Assembly (NCBI RefSeq): GCF_009861525.1
Contig: NZ_WVHL01000002.1
Coordinates: 310,001 to 374,000, forward strand
Direction: 5' to 3'
DNA length: 64,000 nucleotides
Origin: Pseudomonas sp. LD120
GTDB lineage: Bacteria > Pseudomonadota > Gammaproteobacteria > Pseudomonadales > Pseudomonadaceae
The translations under genes and the position numbers were made by a program. Every line of letters starts with the position of its first letter. Within the stretch, counting starts at the first letter, position 1. The notes beneath the pieces were generated by a model. The model was given only the letters and a program-made list of their open reading frames with translations, made no database searches and had not been told where the DNA came from. Positions 8,249 through 17,589 of the stretch are shown piece by piece.

Positions 8249-8998
8249 ATGAAAAGACTGGAAAAGAAAATCGCCCTGGTCACCGGCTCCTCCAAGGGCA
8301 TCGGCGCCGAAATTGCACGGCAACTGGCCGCAGAGGGAGCTACGGTCATCGTCAACTACACCCGTAGCCAGGCCGACGCCGACCGGCTGGTGACGCAGAT
8401 TGTCGAGCAGGGCGGCAGGGCTTTTGCGGTCCAGGCCGATGTGTCCAATGGCCTTGAGGTCAAGACGCTGTTCAAGACCATCGGCCATCAGTACGGACAC
8501 CTCGATATCCTGGTGAACAATGCCGGGGTCTATTCCACCGGGGCCCTGGCCGAGGTCACCGAAGAAGCGTTTCACCGGCACTTCGACTTGAACGTGCTGG
8601 GCCTGATTCTCTGTTCCCAGGCCGCCCTTGAATACTTCAACCCGGCCGGGGGCAGCATCGTCAACATCAGCTCTAGCGTCACTTCGTTTACCCCGGCCAA
8701 CTCCACGGTCTACACCGCGTCCAAAGGGGCGGTGGATGCCATTACCCGCACCCTGGCCAATGAACTGGGGGCGAGGAAGATCCGGGTCAACTCGGTGAAC
8801 CCGGGGCTGGTTGAAACCGAGGGTGTGCATGCCAGTGGTTTCTTCGCCGATGAGTTCCGCAGCCAGATCGAGTCCATCACCCCACTGGGGCGGATTGGTG
8901 CACCTCGGGACATCGCGCCGGCGGTGGCCTTCCTGGCCTCGGACGATGCCGGCTGGATCACCGGTGAGACCCTGATTATCGGCGGCGGTTTGCGCTAG
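8249..8998 (+). CDS. Short-chain dehydrogenase/reductase (classical SDR)
   Basis: 249 residues, the usual length for a classical SDR. The nucleotide-binding motif TGSSKGIG is at residues 12-19, NNAG at 90-93, and the catalytic triad is Ser141-143, Tyr155 and Lys159 (YTASK). VNYTRS after beta-2 suggests NADP(H) preference. Its stop overlaps by four bases the stop of the convergent AraC gene. It opens a catabolic cluster extending to about 17.3 kb, but its substrate cannot be told from sequence. Confidence 0.9.
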   Translation: MKRLEKKIALVTGSSKGIGAEIARQLAAEGATVIVNYTRSQADADRLVTQIVEQGGRAFAVQADVSNGLEVKTLFKTIGHQYGHLDILVNNAGVYSTGALAEVTEEAFHRHFDLNVLGLILCSQAALEYFNPAGGSIVNISSSVTSFTPANSTVYTASKGAVDAITRTLANELGARKIRVNSVNPGLVETEGVHASGFFADEFRSQIESITPLGRIGAPRDIAPAVAFLASDDAGWITGETLIIGGGLR

Positions 8999-9912
8999 AG
9001 GGTTTGCTGGGCGCGCTGATAGTGCCTCGGCGCTTCACTCATGACCCGCTTGAACGCGGTACTGAAAGCGCTTTCCGACTCGTAGCCCAGGGAGAAGGCG
9101 ATGCTGGAGATACTGTCCTCGCTATTGCGCAAGCGGTCGCTGGCCAACAGCATCCGCCAGCGCGTCAGGTACTCCATGGGGGCGACCCCGACAATGGTTT
9201 TGAAGCGCTGGGCGAAGGCCGAGCGCGACATGTTGGCCAGCCGCGCCAGCTCTTCCACGCTCCAGCGCCGTGCCGGCTCGCCATGCAGGGCGCTGATCGC
9301 GGCGCTCAGATGACGGTCGGCAAGGCCGGCAAACCAGCCGGTGCCTTCGCTGTCGAGGGTGTCCAAGTGCGCCCGCAGCACTTCCACGAGCATGATGTGG
9401 GCCAGGTGTTCCGTCATTAATGAGCGCCCCGGCTTGTGCTGGTGCAGCTCCGAGGTAAAGCGCTCCAGGGCCCAGCGCAGGATCGACGCCTGGGCTGAAA
9501 TGCCGGTCAGGTGGACCAGGGACGGCAAGGTACTGAGCAGAACCTGCGCCGGAACCCCGGTGAACTCGAAGCGGCCGCCCACCAGCTGGGTCTCCTGGCC
9601 ACCGTAGTCGAGGGTGATCTCATCCTCGGCGATGCGCCGGAAGTACTGCTCGGAATCGAGCGGAACCTGGTTCAGGTCACTGTAGAGGGCAAAGGGCGCG
9701 CCCCGGGTCATCAGGAAACAATCGCCTTGTTGCAAGCGTTGTGGCTGTTGTTCGCCCTCAACCCATAACCAGCCGCCGCCCTGAACCACGGTGGTGAACT
9801 TGATCCCGGCATTCTCGGGAAAGCTGAACGCCCAATCGCCCGCCAACTTCAAAGTTGCAGAGTGATAGTTGCGAACTCGCAATAAGGAAAGAACACCCGA
9901 AAGTGGGTCCAT
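8995..9912 (-). CDS. AraC-family regulator with cupin-type N-terminal domain
   Basis: 305 residues. The N terminus (FTTVVQGGGWLWVEGE, GDCFLMTRGAPF) is the cupin_6/AraC-binding type seen in regulators next to oxidoreductases. The C terminus is a double helix-turn-helix: SVEELARLANMSRSAFAQRF and the second helix ISSIAFSLGYESESAFSTAF. It is divergent from the aldehyde dehydrogenase at 10046 and convergent with the SDR at 8249, and so probably controls one or both. Confidence 0.88.
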   Translation of the reverse strand: MDPLSGVLSLLRVRNYHSATLKLAGDWAFSFPENAGIKFTTVVQGGGWLWVEGEQQPQRLQQGDCFLMTRGAPFALYSDLNQVPLDSEQYFRRIAEDEITLDYGGQETQLVGGRFEFTGVPAQVLLSTLPSLVHLTGISAQASILRWALERFTSELHQHKPGRSLMTEHLAHIMLVEVLRAHLDTLDSEGTGWFAGLADRHLSAAISALHGEPARRWSVEELARLANMSRSAFAQRFKTIVGVAPMEYLTRWRMLLASDRLRNSEDSISSIAFSLGYESESAFSTAFKRVMSEAPRHYQRAQQTL

Positions 9913-10045
9913 GGATAAGCCTTTTTTAAATATTGAGAAGCAGGAGGGGACTCTAACATCGAGATTGTTGTGCTGGATATATGAAACTTATCTCGAAGGG
10001 CATCGGCAATATGGCCTTCAATCTTTAACTTGTAGAGGCATTGAT

Positions 10046-11518
10046 ATGACTATCTTGTTTGACCCTGTTTACGGTCCGTTGATTAACGGCGCATTTGAAA
10101 ACAACGACAATGCTCCCGTTCCCGCCCTCGATCCGGCCACGGGCCAATGCCTGGCACACATCCATTACTGCAACGCGGCCGATGTAGAACGTGCGGTTGA
10201 CGCCGCCCAGGCGGCCTTTGCCGGCTGGAAGGCACTGGGGCAGCAGGAGCGGGGCCGGTTGATCAATGCCCTGGCCGACGCGGTGGAGGCCGACAGTGAG
10301 CGTCTGGCGCGGATCGATGCCCACGATGTCGGGCGTTGCATCAGTGAAGTGCGCAAGGACTATCAAACTGCTGTGCGTCACTACCGCTACTTTGCGGCGG
10401 TGATCATGGCCCACGAAGATCAGGGCCGGGAAATCGCCGGCGGGTACGCCTTGGGCAAGCGGGAACCCTTGGGTGTGTGCGGACAGATCATTCCCTGGAA
10501 TGCGCCGGCCATCATGGCCTCGTTCAAGCTGGCACCGGCCCTGGCGGCAGGCAACACCGTGGTCCTGAAACCCGATGAAAATGCTTCGCTGTCAACCCTG
10601 GAGCTGGGCAAGCATATCGCGCGGATCTTCCCCGCCGGGGTGGTCAATATCGTGACCGGTCTGGGGGACGTGGTGGGTGCGGCCCTGAGTCATCACCCCA
10701 AGGTGCGCAAGCTGTCTTTCACCGGCAGCACTGAAGTCGGCCGGATCGTCGCCGGGGTCGCAGCCCAGCGGCTGGTGCCGGTCACACTGGAGCTGGGGGG
10801 CAAGAGTGCCAATATCGTCTTCCCGGATATCCAGGACCTGGATGCCGTGGTGGACAATGCCACCTTTGCCGCCATCCACAACAATGGCCAGTCGTGCCTG
10901 GCCGGCACGCGGTTGTTTGTCCATCGGGACATCTTCGAAGCCTTCAAGCAGAAGCTGATCGAATCCTTTCAGCGGGTCAGGGTCGGCTCGCCCCAGGACG
11001 AAAGATCGCGAGTCAGTTGCCTGGTGTCCGCCAGTCAGGGCGAAAAGGTCCTGGGGTACATCGCCGCCGGTATCGAGGAAGGGGCCGAACTGCTGGTGGG
11101 AGGCGCACGGGTCGAAGTAGCGGGTTGCGAGGCCGGCTATTTCATCCAGCCCACGGTGCTGGTGGCCCGCAACGCGATGCGCATCTGCCAGCAAGAGATC
11201 TTCGGCCCGGTGCTGTCGTTGATCCAGTGGAGCGACTACGAGGAAATGATTGCCCAGGCCAACGACACTGAGTACGGCCTGGCTGCCGGGATCTACACCA
11301 GCAACCTGAAGCACGCCATGAGCACCGCCAATCGCCTGGAAGCCGGCTCGGTCTGGATCAACCGCTACTCCAATATCAGTGACGGCACGGCCTTTGGCGG
11401 CTACAAGAACAGCGGTATCGGTCGTGAATTCTGTCGTGAAACCCTGAATGCCTACACCCAGATCAAGACGATTACGGTGCAGGCTGAAGTGCCGGCACCC
11501 TGGTTTGCTCCCTGCTAA
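10046..11518 (+). CDS. NAD(P)-dependent aldehyde dehydrogenase
   Basis: 490 residues. Active-site Cys284 lies in NNGQSCLAG, the general base Glu249 in LELGGKSAN, the conserved IPWN Asn is residue 152, and the cofactor segment FTGSTEVG is near 225. ATG 10046 follows AGAGG at 8-base spacing; the long upstream frame from 9869 overlaps the divergent AraC gene and is rejected. Family members oxidise aldehydes to acids. Given the PotF-like and amidase genes downstream, an amino-aldehyde (for example from polyamine breakdown) is a reasonable guess. Confidence 0.9.
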   Translation: MTILFDPVYGPLINGAFENNDNAPVPALDPATGQCLAHIHYCNAADVERAVDAAQAAFAGWKALGQQERGRLINALADAVEADSERLARIDAHDVGRCISEVRKDYQTAVRHYRYFAAVIMAHEDQGREIAGGYALGKREPLGVCGQIIPWNAPAIMASFKLAPALAAGNTVVLKPDENASLSTLELGKHIARIFPAGVVNIVTGLGDVVGAALSHHPKVRKLSFTGSTEVGRIVAGVAAQRLVPVTLELGGKSANIVFPDIQDLDAVVDNATFAAIHNNGQSCLAGTRLFVHRDIFEAFKQKLIESFQRVRVGSPQDERSRVSCLVSASQGEKVLGYIAAGIEEGAELLVGGARVEVAGCEAGYFIQPTVLVARNAMRICQQEIFGPVLSLIQWSDYEEMIAQANDTEYGLAAGIYTSNLKHAMSTANRLEAGSVWINRYSNISDGTAFGGYKNSGIGREFCRETLNAYTQIKTITVQAEVPAPWFAPC

Positions 11519-11883
11519 TTCCAAGCTGTTTTCGGAACGCCTGAAGATGATCTTTTTAGGGCTGATTTTGTTCGATTGAATGTCATCTCTAATACGTAAA
11601 GAGGCTGTTCGTGATGATTGAATGGTTTGTTCGAGTTGAGCGGTCTGGCTCTTTCTAAGATCAGGTCAGGCACACCAACTTGTGCTGTTCAAGGATATTG
11701 CCGGGTCTGTTTTCATGAGCTTTGTTTCGGAGGTGGTATCAACTTATTCGGCGAGGGCAGCTCGCTTTAGTTGCCCTCGTCAGGCATTACCCTGCTGGGG
11801 GTAACAAATGAGGGTTATCGTCAATGGCGTTGCAGGTTTCTACACTTCGAGCCCTTAATCGATCGAATGTGGAGAGTGCAGCA
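11519..11883. promoter_or_regulatory. 365-bp AT-richer intergenic region with hairpin
   Basis: No gene seen. The base composition is clearly less GC-rich than that of the flanks. A perfect 8-bp inverted repeat CGAGGGCA / TGCCCTCG with 12-base loop lies at 11752-11779, without a T tract. GGAGAG at about 11872 is the ribosome binding site for the peptidase at 11884. Probably the promoter of that gene. Confidence 0.45.
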
Positions 11884-12981
11884 ATGCGTTTACGCGACCT
11901 TGGCATCACCTTGGGTTCGGGTACCCCAGGCGTCTACAACGCTATTACCGATGTGCCCGGCGTGCGTGTCGGCCATCACACCCTCAGCCTGGAAACTGCC
12001 GGGGCTTCCATTCATACCGGGGTGACGGTGATCGAGCCTCGGGCCGGATCGGCGCACCTGGAACCCTGCTTTGCCGGGGTTCATGTGCTCAATGGCAACG
12101 GTGATGCCACGGGCCTTGAGTGGATTCGCGAAGCGGGCTTGCTGGCCTCGCCGATCGCCTACACCAACACCCACAGTGTCGGCGTGGTGCGCGATGCGCT
12201 GGTGGCGGCCGAGCGGGAGATGGCCAAGCAACACACCTACTGGTGCATGCCGGTGGTGCTGGAAACCTACGACGGCGTGCTGAGCGATATCTGGGGGCAG
12301 CATGTCACGGCCGAGCATGTAACGGCGGCCTTGAGCGAAGCCTGTTCCGGGCCTGTGGCCGAGGGCAATGTCGGTGGCGGTACCGGGATGATCTGTCACG
12401 AATTCAAGGGTGGCATCGGCACGTCATCGCGGGTCTTGAGCCAGGAGCAGGGCGGCTGGACCGTCGGCGCGCTGGTTCAGGCCAACTATGGCGTGCGCGA
12501 GGAGCTGCGCGTGGCAGGTTACCCGGTGGGTCGGGTGCTGGCTGACGTGGCCTCGCCGTTCAAGGGCGCGAGCAATGTCGGCGCGCCAGGCATGGGCTCG
12601 ATCGTCATCACTATTGCCACCGATGCCCCCTTGTTGCCGCACCAGTGCACCCGGCTGGCGCAGCGGGCCAGTGTCGGCCTGGCGCGGGTCGGTGGCGGTA
12701 CTGAAGATTCCAGTGGCGATATCTTCCTGGCGTTCTCGGTGGGCAACCGCAATCTGCCTGTGGCCAATCACGGGCATCCGGGGGCGCCGACCACCGCCTT
12801 GCAGATGGTCAACAACGACTACATCTCGGCGTTGTTCCTGGCGGCTGCGGACGCGGTGGAGGAGCCGATTCTCAATGCGATGCTGGCCGCCGATGACCTG
12901 AGCGGCTGTGGCAGCCAGGTCCTGGCCTTGAAGCCCGCACGCCTGCTGGCCGCCTTGGAGCAAGTGGGCTGGCGGCCCTGA
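11884..12981 (+). CDS. P1-family (DmpA/BapA-type) aminopeptidase
   Basis: 365 residues, typical for the self-processing P1 peptidases (Ntn-like fold). GVYNAITDVPGVRVGHHTL at the N terminus, VGGGTGMICHEFKGGIGTSS in the middle, and the Gly-Ser of PGMGSIVITIATDAPLLPHQ, where family members cleave to expose the catalytic N-terminal Ser. GDIFLAFSVGN closes the active-site region. Known members hydrolyse N-terminal L- or D-residues or beta-aminoacyl peptides and amides. ATG 11884 is chosen by the GGAGAG site; the upstream ATG at 11824 has none. The context suggests release of an amine or amino acid for the adjacent catabolic enzymes. Confidence 0.88.
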   Translation: MRLRDLGITLGSGTPGVYNAITDVPGVRVGHHTLSLETAGASIHTGVTVIEPRAGSAHLEPCFAGVHVLNGNGDATGLEWIREAGLLASPIAYTNTHSVGVVRDALVAAEREMAKQHTYWCMPVVLETYDGVLSDIWGQHVTAEHVTAALSEACSGPVAEGNVGGGTGMICHEFKGGIGTSSRVLSQEQGGWTVGALVQANYGVREELRVAGYPVGRVLADVASPFKGASNVGAPGMGSIVITIATDAPLLPHQCTRLAQRASVGLARVGGGTEDSSGDIFLAFSVGNRNLPVANHGHPGAPTTALQMVNNDYISALFLAAADAVEEPILNAMLAADDLSGCGSQVLALKPARLLAALEQVGWRP

Positions 12982-13087
12982 AACCGATGGGACGGCAGCC
13001 GGCGGCGGGTTGATCCGCTGCGCGCCTGCTCCGTGATTTGACCTGGCGAGCGTACCTAGAGTGGTGCGCTCGTTTTTTTTGCCCCTT

Positions 13088-13912
13088 CTAGGGTTGCTCG
13101 CCACCTTCCTGAGCCTGCAGGAACAGGGCAAACAGCTCGGACTGGGACTTGATCCCCAGCTTGCTGTACAGGTGCTTGCGATGGACCTTCACGGTCTCGG
13201 CGGAAATCGCCAGCTTGCGAGCGATCTCCTTGTTCGAACAGCCGCTGAGCAGCAGCTGGACCACATCCATCTCCCGTGCCGAAAGTGCCGTACCCGATTG
13301 CAAGGTGGCCTGTTCCAGGCGGCTCTGCCAGCTGGGCGCGGTTTGTGGCGCATCTGCCGACTCACGCTCGAACACCAGCCGCTGGCGCATCAGCGCCGCG
13401 ACCCAGGGTTGGACCAGGCCCAGCAGGGCGGTCTGCTCGGGGCTGAAGCGGCACTGGCAACCCAGGGACAGGCTGAGGGTGCGCGCGCCATCGAGCTGGA
13501 CGTTGATGTGCACCTCGTCGGCCACCACGTTCAGGCGGAAATAGCGCTGGTAGTAATCGGTCTGTTCAAAGCATTCCGGCGCCACGTCCTCCAGGCGAAA
13601 CAGGCCGCTGCGGGGCGTTTCCCGATTGTGGATATAGAAGGGGTCCAGCAGGTAGAGGCCCTTGATGTAGTCCTGGAACAGCGCGTCCGGCTCTCCGTCC
13701 GCCGCCGGGGACTCGGCCAGTACCTGGGGCCGGCCGGGGCTGAAGACCAGCACCACCCAATTGTCCACGGGCACATAGTGCTGCAACAGGCGCACCAGTG
13801 CGCTCCAGAAATGGTCCCGGTCCAGGGTGTCGATCAAGCGGCCTACGGCATCGTGCCAGGCCACGTCCTGCAAGGTCAGGTGTGTTTCGCTACCCATAGC
13901 GGGGTACCCCAT
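13088..13912 (-). CDS. LuxR-family transcriptional regulator
   Basis: 274 residues. The last 65 form a LuxR helix-turn-helix (LSAREMDVVQLLLSGCSNKE, then ISAETVKVHRKHLYSKLGI). The N-terminal 200 residues resemble no domain I can name and lack receiver-domain acidic residues, so this is not a two-component regulator; a ligand-sensing domain is likely. It is divergent from the carbon-nitrogen hydrolase (start 14013) with a 100-bp shared promoter region, so it probably controls that gene and the PotF-like gene. An alternative start is the ATG at 13897. Confidence 0.82.
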   Translation of the reverse strand: MGYPAMGSETHLTLQDVAWHDAVGRLIDTLDRDHFWSALVRLLQHYVPVDNWVVLVFSPGRPQVLAESPAADGEPDALFQDYIKGLYLLDPFYIHNRETPRSGLFRLEDVAPECFEQTDYYQRYFRLNVVADEVHINVQLDGARTLSLSLGCQCRFSPEQTALLGLVQPWVAALMRQRLVFERESADAPQTAPSWQSRLEQATLQSGTALSAREMDVVQLLLSGCSNKEIARKLAISAETVKVHRKHLYSKLGIKSQSELFALFLQAQEGGEQP

Positions 13913-14012
13913 CGAAGTGATTCTTCACCGCTGTGCGGCGCTCCATACTCTGCGGGTCCCCGGCGCCTGTAGCGGCCATCGGCGACGCATCCAACGTGTG
14001 CAAGGATCAGAG

Positions 14013-14828
14013 ATGAAGATTGAACTGGTGCAACTGGCTGGCCGTGACGGCGACAGCGTTTATAACCTGGGGCGGGTGCTCGAAGCCATTACAACCTGCG
14101 CCGAGGACACCGATCTGCTGGTGTTTCCCGAGACGTGCCTGACCGGGTTCATCGGCGCGGAACAATTGCCCCTCTGCGCCGAACCCCTCGAAGGGCCGAG
14201 CGTGCAAGCGGTGCTGCAAGTGGTGCGCCAGCGTAATGTCGCGGCGGTCATCGGCCTGGCGGAAAGCGCTGAAGGCCACTACTACAACACGTCGTTGCTG
14301 GTGACCCCCGAAGGCATCGCGCTGCAGTACCGCAAGACCCATCTGTGGCCCTCGGAGCGGGGGGATTTTTGCCCCGGCGACCGTTACGCCACGGTGCTCT
14401 GGAAAGGCCTGCGGGTCGGCATCCTGATCTGCTACGACATCGAATTGCCGGAAAGTGCCCGGGCCCTGGCAGAACTGGGGGCCGAGCTGATCATCGTCAC
14501 CAACGGCAACATGGACCCCTATGGTCCGGTGCATCGCACCGCGATCATGGCCCGAGCCCAGGAAAACCAGCTGTTCGCCGTCATGGTCAATCGGGTCGGC
14601 GAGGGCGATGACGGGCTGGTGTTCGCCGGCGGCAGCGCCGCCATCGACCCCTTTGGGCAGGTGCTGTTCGAGGCCGGGCGCGACGAATGCCGGCAACGGG
14701 TCAGTCTCGATCCGCAGCAGCTCCAGGCCGCCCGCCGCGACTACCACTACCTCAGCGACCGCCGCTTGCTGTTGCACGGCGAACGGGTCGACCACCCGGA
14801 CGGTCGACGTGAACTGTTGATTCCCTGA
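14013..14828 (+). CDS. Carbon-nitrogen hydrolase (nitrilase superfamily amidase)
   Basis: 271 residues with the complete nitrilase-superfamily triad: Glu40 (FPET), Lys108 (YRKTHLW) and Cys140 (ICYDIELPE). These enzymes hydrolyse amides or N-carbamoyl compounds; the size fits aliphatic amidase-like, omega-amidase or N-carbamoylputrescine-amidase groups. ATG 14013 is preceded by GGATCAGAG. The PotF-like binding protein follows 100 bp downstream in the same direction, which favours an amine-related amide substrate. Specificity is not determinable here. Confidence 0.87.
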   Translation: MKIELVQLAGRDGDSVYNLGRVLEAITTCAEDTDLLVFPETCLTGFIGAEQLPLCAEPLEGPSVQAVLQVVRQRNVAAVIGLAESAEGHYYNTSLLVTPEGIALQYRKTHLWPSERGDFCPGDRYATVLWKGLRVGILICYDIELPESARALAELGAELIIVTNGNMDPYGPVHRTAIMARAQENQLFAVMVNRVGEGDDGLVFAGGSAAIDPFGQVLFEAGRDECRQRVSLDPQQLQAARRDYHYLSDRRLLLHGERVDHPDGRRELLIP

Positions 14829-14927
14829 CCTGCCTTCACCGCTCTGATTCCTGCCACAACAATCCCAATATCAGCAGGCGCGGTGCCGGTCCCCAAGGGC
14901 CGGGTACTGGCGCTGTGGAGTATCCCG

Positions 14928-16028
14928 ATGAAAACCATCCACCCCCTCCGATGGGCCCTGGCTTGTGTGTTCAGCTTCAGCCTGGCCTGTGCCGCCAATG
15001 CCGAGCCCCAGGTGCACATCTACAACTGGTACGACTTCATCGCTCCGGACACCGCCAAGGACTTCCAGGCGCAAACCTCGATCGCTGTGACCTACGACGT
15101 GTTCGATAACAGTGATGTCATGCAGAGCAAGCTCATGGCCGGGCGCAGCGGCTACGACGTGGTGGTCGCCACCGGCGACCTGCTGCCGAACCTGATCAAG
15201 GCCGGGGTGCTCAAGGAACTGGATCGCAGCCAGTTGCCCAACGGGTCCCACCTGGACCCGCAGATCCTGGCCAAGGTCCAGGGCAACGATCCGGGCAATC
15301 GCTACGCCGTGCCCTACCTGTGGGGCACCACCGGCATCGGCTATGACGCCGACAAGGTCAAGACCATCCTCGGGGCCGATGCGCCGGTGGACTCCTGGGA
15401 CCTGATCTTCAAGGAAGACAACCTGGCCAAGCTCAGCCAGTGCGGCGTGGCCATGCTCGATGCCCCCGGCGAGGTCATTCCCATCGCCTTGCACTACCTG
15501 GGCTTGCCCTACAACAGCCAGAACCCCGAGGACTATCGCAAGGCCGAGGCCCTGTTGCTGAAATTGCGCCCCCATGTGCGCTACTTCGATTCCTCGAAGT
15601 TCATCACTGACCTGGCCAATGGCAACATCTGCGTGGTGCTGGGCTGGGCCGGCGGCGTGCTGGACGCCAGGACTGCCTCGCAAGCCGCCGGCAATGGCCG
15701 CCATATCGAATACCGCATCCCTCGGGAAGGCGCACCGATCTGGGTGGAAAGCCTGGTGCTGCTCAACGATGCGCCCAATCCGCAACAGGGGCTGCAGTTC
15801 ATCGACTACATGCTGCGCCCGCCAGTGATCGCCCAGACCACCAACTACCTGAAGTACCCCAATGGCAACCTGGCCGCGAAGGCGCTGATCGACCAGAAGA
15901 TTCGCGACAACCCCAGCGTCTACCCCAGCCAGTCGGTACTCGACACCCTGTTCCCGCTGGAGCCGCTGCCGTTGAAACTGGAGCGGGTCCGCACCCGGGC
16001 CTGGAGCAAGGTCAAGAGCGGCAGCTAG
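14928..16028 (+). CDS. PotF/SpuD-like polyamine-binding periplasmic protein
   Basis: 366 residues with a signal peptide (MKTIHPLRWALACVFSFSLA, cleavage near ANA-EPQ). The mature start VHIYNWYDFIAPDT is characteristic of PotF/PotD/SpuD binding proteins (NWxDY/F motif), as are YDVVVATGDLLPNLIKAG and the later PYLWGTTGIGYD. It should deliver putrescine, spermidine or a related cation to an ABC transporter. No permease or ATPase gene is adjacent, so it must share a transporter encoded elsewhere or act as an orphan sensor or carrier. Confidence 0.9.
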   Translation: MKTIHPLRWALACVFSFSLACAANAEPQVHIYNWYDFIAPDTAKDFQAQTSIAVTYDVFDNSDVMQSKLMAGRSGYDVVVATGDLLPNLIKAGVLKELDRSQLPNGSHLDPQILAKVQGNDPGNRYAVPYLWGTTGIGYDADKVKTILGADAPVDSWDLIFKEDNLAKLSQCGVAMLDAPGEVIPIALHYLGLPYNSQNPEDYRKAEALLLKLRPHVRYFDSSKFITDLANGNICVVLGWAGGVLDARTASQAAGNGRHIEYRIPREGAPIWVESLVLLNDAPNPQQGLQFIDYMLRPPVIAQTTNYLKYPNGNLAAKALIDQKIRDNPSVYPSQSVLDTLFPLEPLPLKLERVRTRAWSKVKSGS

Positions 16029-16058
16029 CGCCGAGAGGGTCTGCCCCCAGCGTTGGCA

Positions 16059-17285
16059 CTAAGGCCGCGCCGGGGCAAGGCGGACCTTGTACGCCATCAG
16101 CCACAGCGCGCTGCCGACCATGAGAAACAGCATGAGCGCACTGTGGACGGCCTGGGCCATGCCTGATGCATCCAGCACAAACCCGAGGGGAATCGGCACG
16201 GCGTTGAACACGTAGATCGTCATGTAGAAGTAGGCGATGAGCTTGCCGTGTCCAGGGCCCGCGGCCAGTTGGTTGATCAGCCGGGCACTGCCGACAAAGA
16301 TCGCGCCGTAGGCATAGCCGCCGACGATCAGAGCCAGCACTGCCAGGAGCAAAGAGCCTTGGTAGAAGGTCATCAGCAACATGACGAAGGCGAGGTTCTG
16401 GCACAGCAGGCCACTCAGCAGGGCGCGCCGGGCCGAGAGGCGCTGGCAGAACAGCTGGCTGGCCCCGGCGATCAGCAGATAGGCCGATAGGCCGTAGCCG
16501 AATGCTCCGTGATCATGCAACCCCAATAACTGCTCCGCAGCGCCGGGACCGATCACGAACACACAGGCGGCAAACGACCAGCTGAAAAACACCGCCCAGG
16601 CGCACAGGTGATAGGGCACGCCAATGCCTTTCAGGCTCTGGAGCAGGCCCGGCGCCTTGATCGGCGGCGTGTTGGCAACGGCCGTCGGGACGGTCGGCGA
16701 TGACGGCCAGCATCCCAGCACCCCCAGGATGGCCACCAGGCCCAGGAACATGATCAGCCAGAACGGCAGCGCCCTGGGATAGACGTCCAGTTGCAAGGCG
16801 GCACCGCTGAGCAGCGGCCCCAAGGCCAGCCCCACGACCATCGCCAGGGTGGCCAGCAGCGCCGCGAGCTTGCCGTTGTCGGCTGGACCGAAGCGCACCA
16901 GCGCCATGTTGATGCCGGCGGTCATCGCCCCGGAACCTACACCAGCGATCAGGCGCCCCGTACCCAATTGCCATAAGGAACTGCCCTGGGAAAAAAGCCA
17001 GGCGCCAAGCACCACAAGGGCGGCGGAGGGCACCAAGAGTCTGCGCAGATCCTGCAGGCGCCCTGCGAACCCGGCCAGGGTCAGCAGCGACAGCAGGACG
17101 CCCGCGCCGTAGACGCCGAAGATCAATGTCAGCTCCACGGAACTCAACTGCAGCTGTTGTTTATAGAGGGGGTACAGCGGCGTCGGCACGCTGCTGTTCA
17201 TCAAGGACACCATCAGTGACAGCGTCAGAAAGAGTAGAAAGACCGGCGATGGCGCTTTATTGCAGGCGTGCGGATTCGTGGACAT
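16059..17285 (-). CDS. MFS transporter
   Basis: 408 residues with about 12 predicted membrane helices. The loop after helix 2 reads AGRLQDLRRLL, in the place of the MFS signature GxLaDrxGrrx. Proteins of this sort are 12-helix efflux or uptake carriers of unknown substrate. It is convergent with the PotF-like gene (30-bp gap). It may import or export the compound handled by the adjacent catabolic genes, but nothing in the sequence fixes the substrate. Confidence 0.85.
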   Translation of the reverse strand: MSTNPHACNKAPSPVFLLFLTLSLMVSLMNSSVPTPLYPLYKQQLQLSSVELTLIFGVYGAGVLLSLLTLAGFAGRLQDLRRLLVPSAALVVLGAWLFSQGSSLWQLGTGRLIAGVGSGAMTAGINMALVRFGPADNGKLAALLATLAMVVGLALGPLLSGAALQLDVYPRALPFWLIMFLGLVAILGVLGCWPSSPTVPTAVANTPPIKAPGLLQSLKGIGVPYHLCAWAVFFSWSFAACVFVIGPGAAEQLLGLHDHGAFGYGLSAYLLIAGASQLFCQRLSARRALLSGLLCQNLAFVMLLMTFYQGSLLLAVLALIVGGYAYGAIFVGSARLINQLAAGPGHGKLIAYFYMTIYVFNAVPIPLGFVLDASGMAQAVHSALMLFLMVGSALWLMAYKVRLAPARP

Positions 17286-17589
17286 GACTTATCCAGGCCA
17301 ATGGCTGTATGTGCATGGCTGTAAAGGAGGTGGACGAAGCGAAGAGACGAATGGCGGGCAGGTTATCGGATGATCGACAACCGAGGTGCTTTGCCGGACA
17401 ACTCTCGGGGCAGGGAAAGAGAGTGGCGTAGAGGTAAAAAAGCGCCTCTCAAACCCTGATGCAAATGATAGCGCCCGGCCCGGCCACCACCATGCTTGAA
17501 ACCCCTGAGTTCATTTTCCTGCGTCCAGGGCGGCGAAGCAGTGCGGGCAAGCAGGCGGCTCAAGCGTCATCTCCGGCGAGCGCCTCGAC
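17286..17589. other. 304-bp intergenic region
   Basis: Lies between the start of the MFS gene and the stop of the lipoprotein gene, both on the minus strand. It holds the probable MFS promoter and the end of the upstream transcript. Short frames in it lack ribosome binding sites and are not protein-like. No terminator with a T tract was found. Confidence 0.4.

Noticed and set aside
9869..10045. N-terminal extension of the aldehyde dehydrogenase
   Set aside because: Overlaps the divergent AraC gene; the family N terminus and an AGAGG site support ATG 10046.
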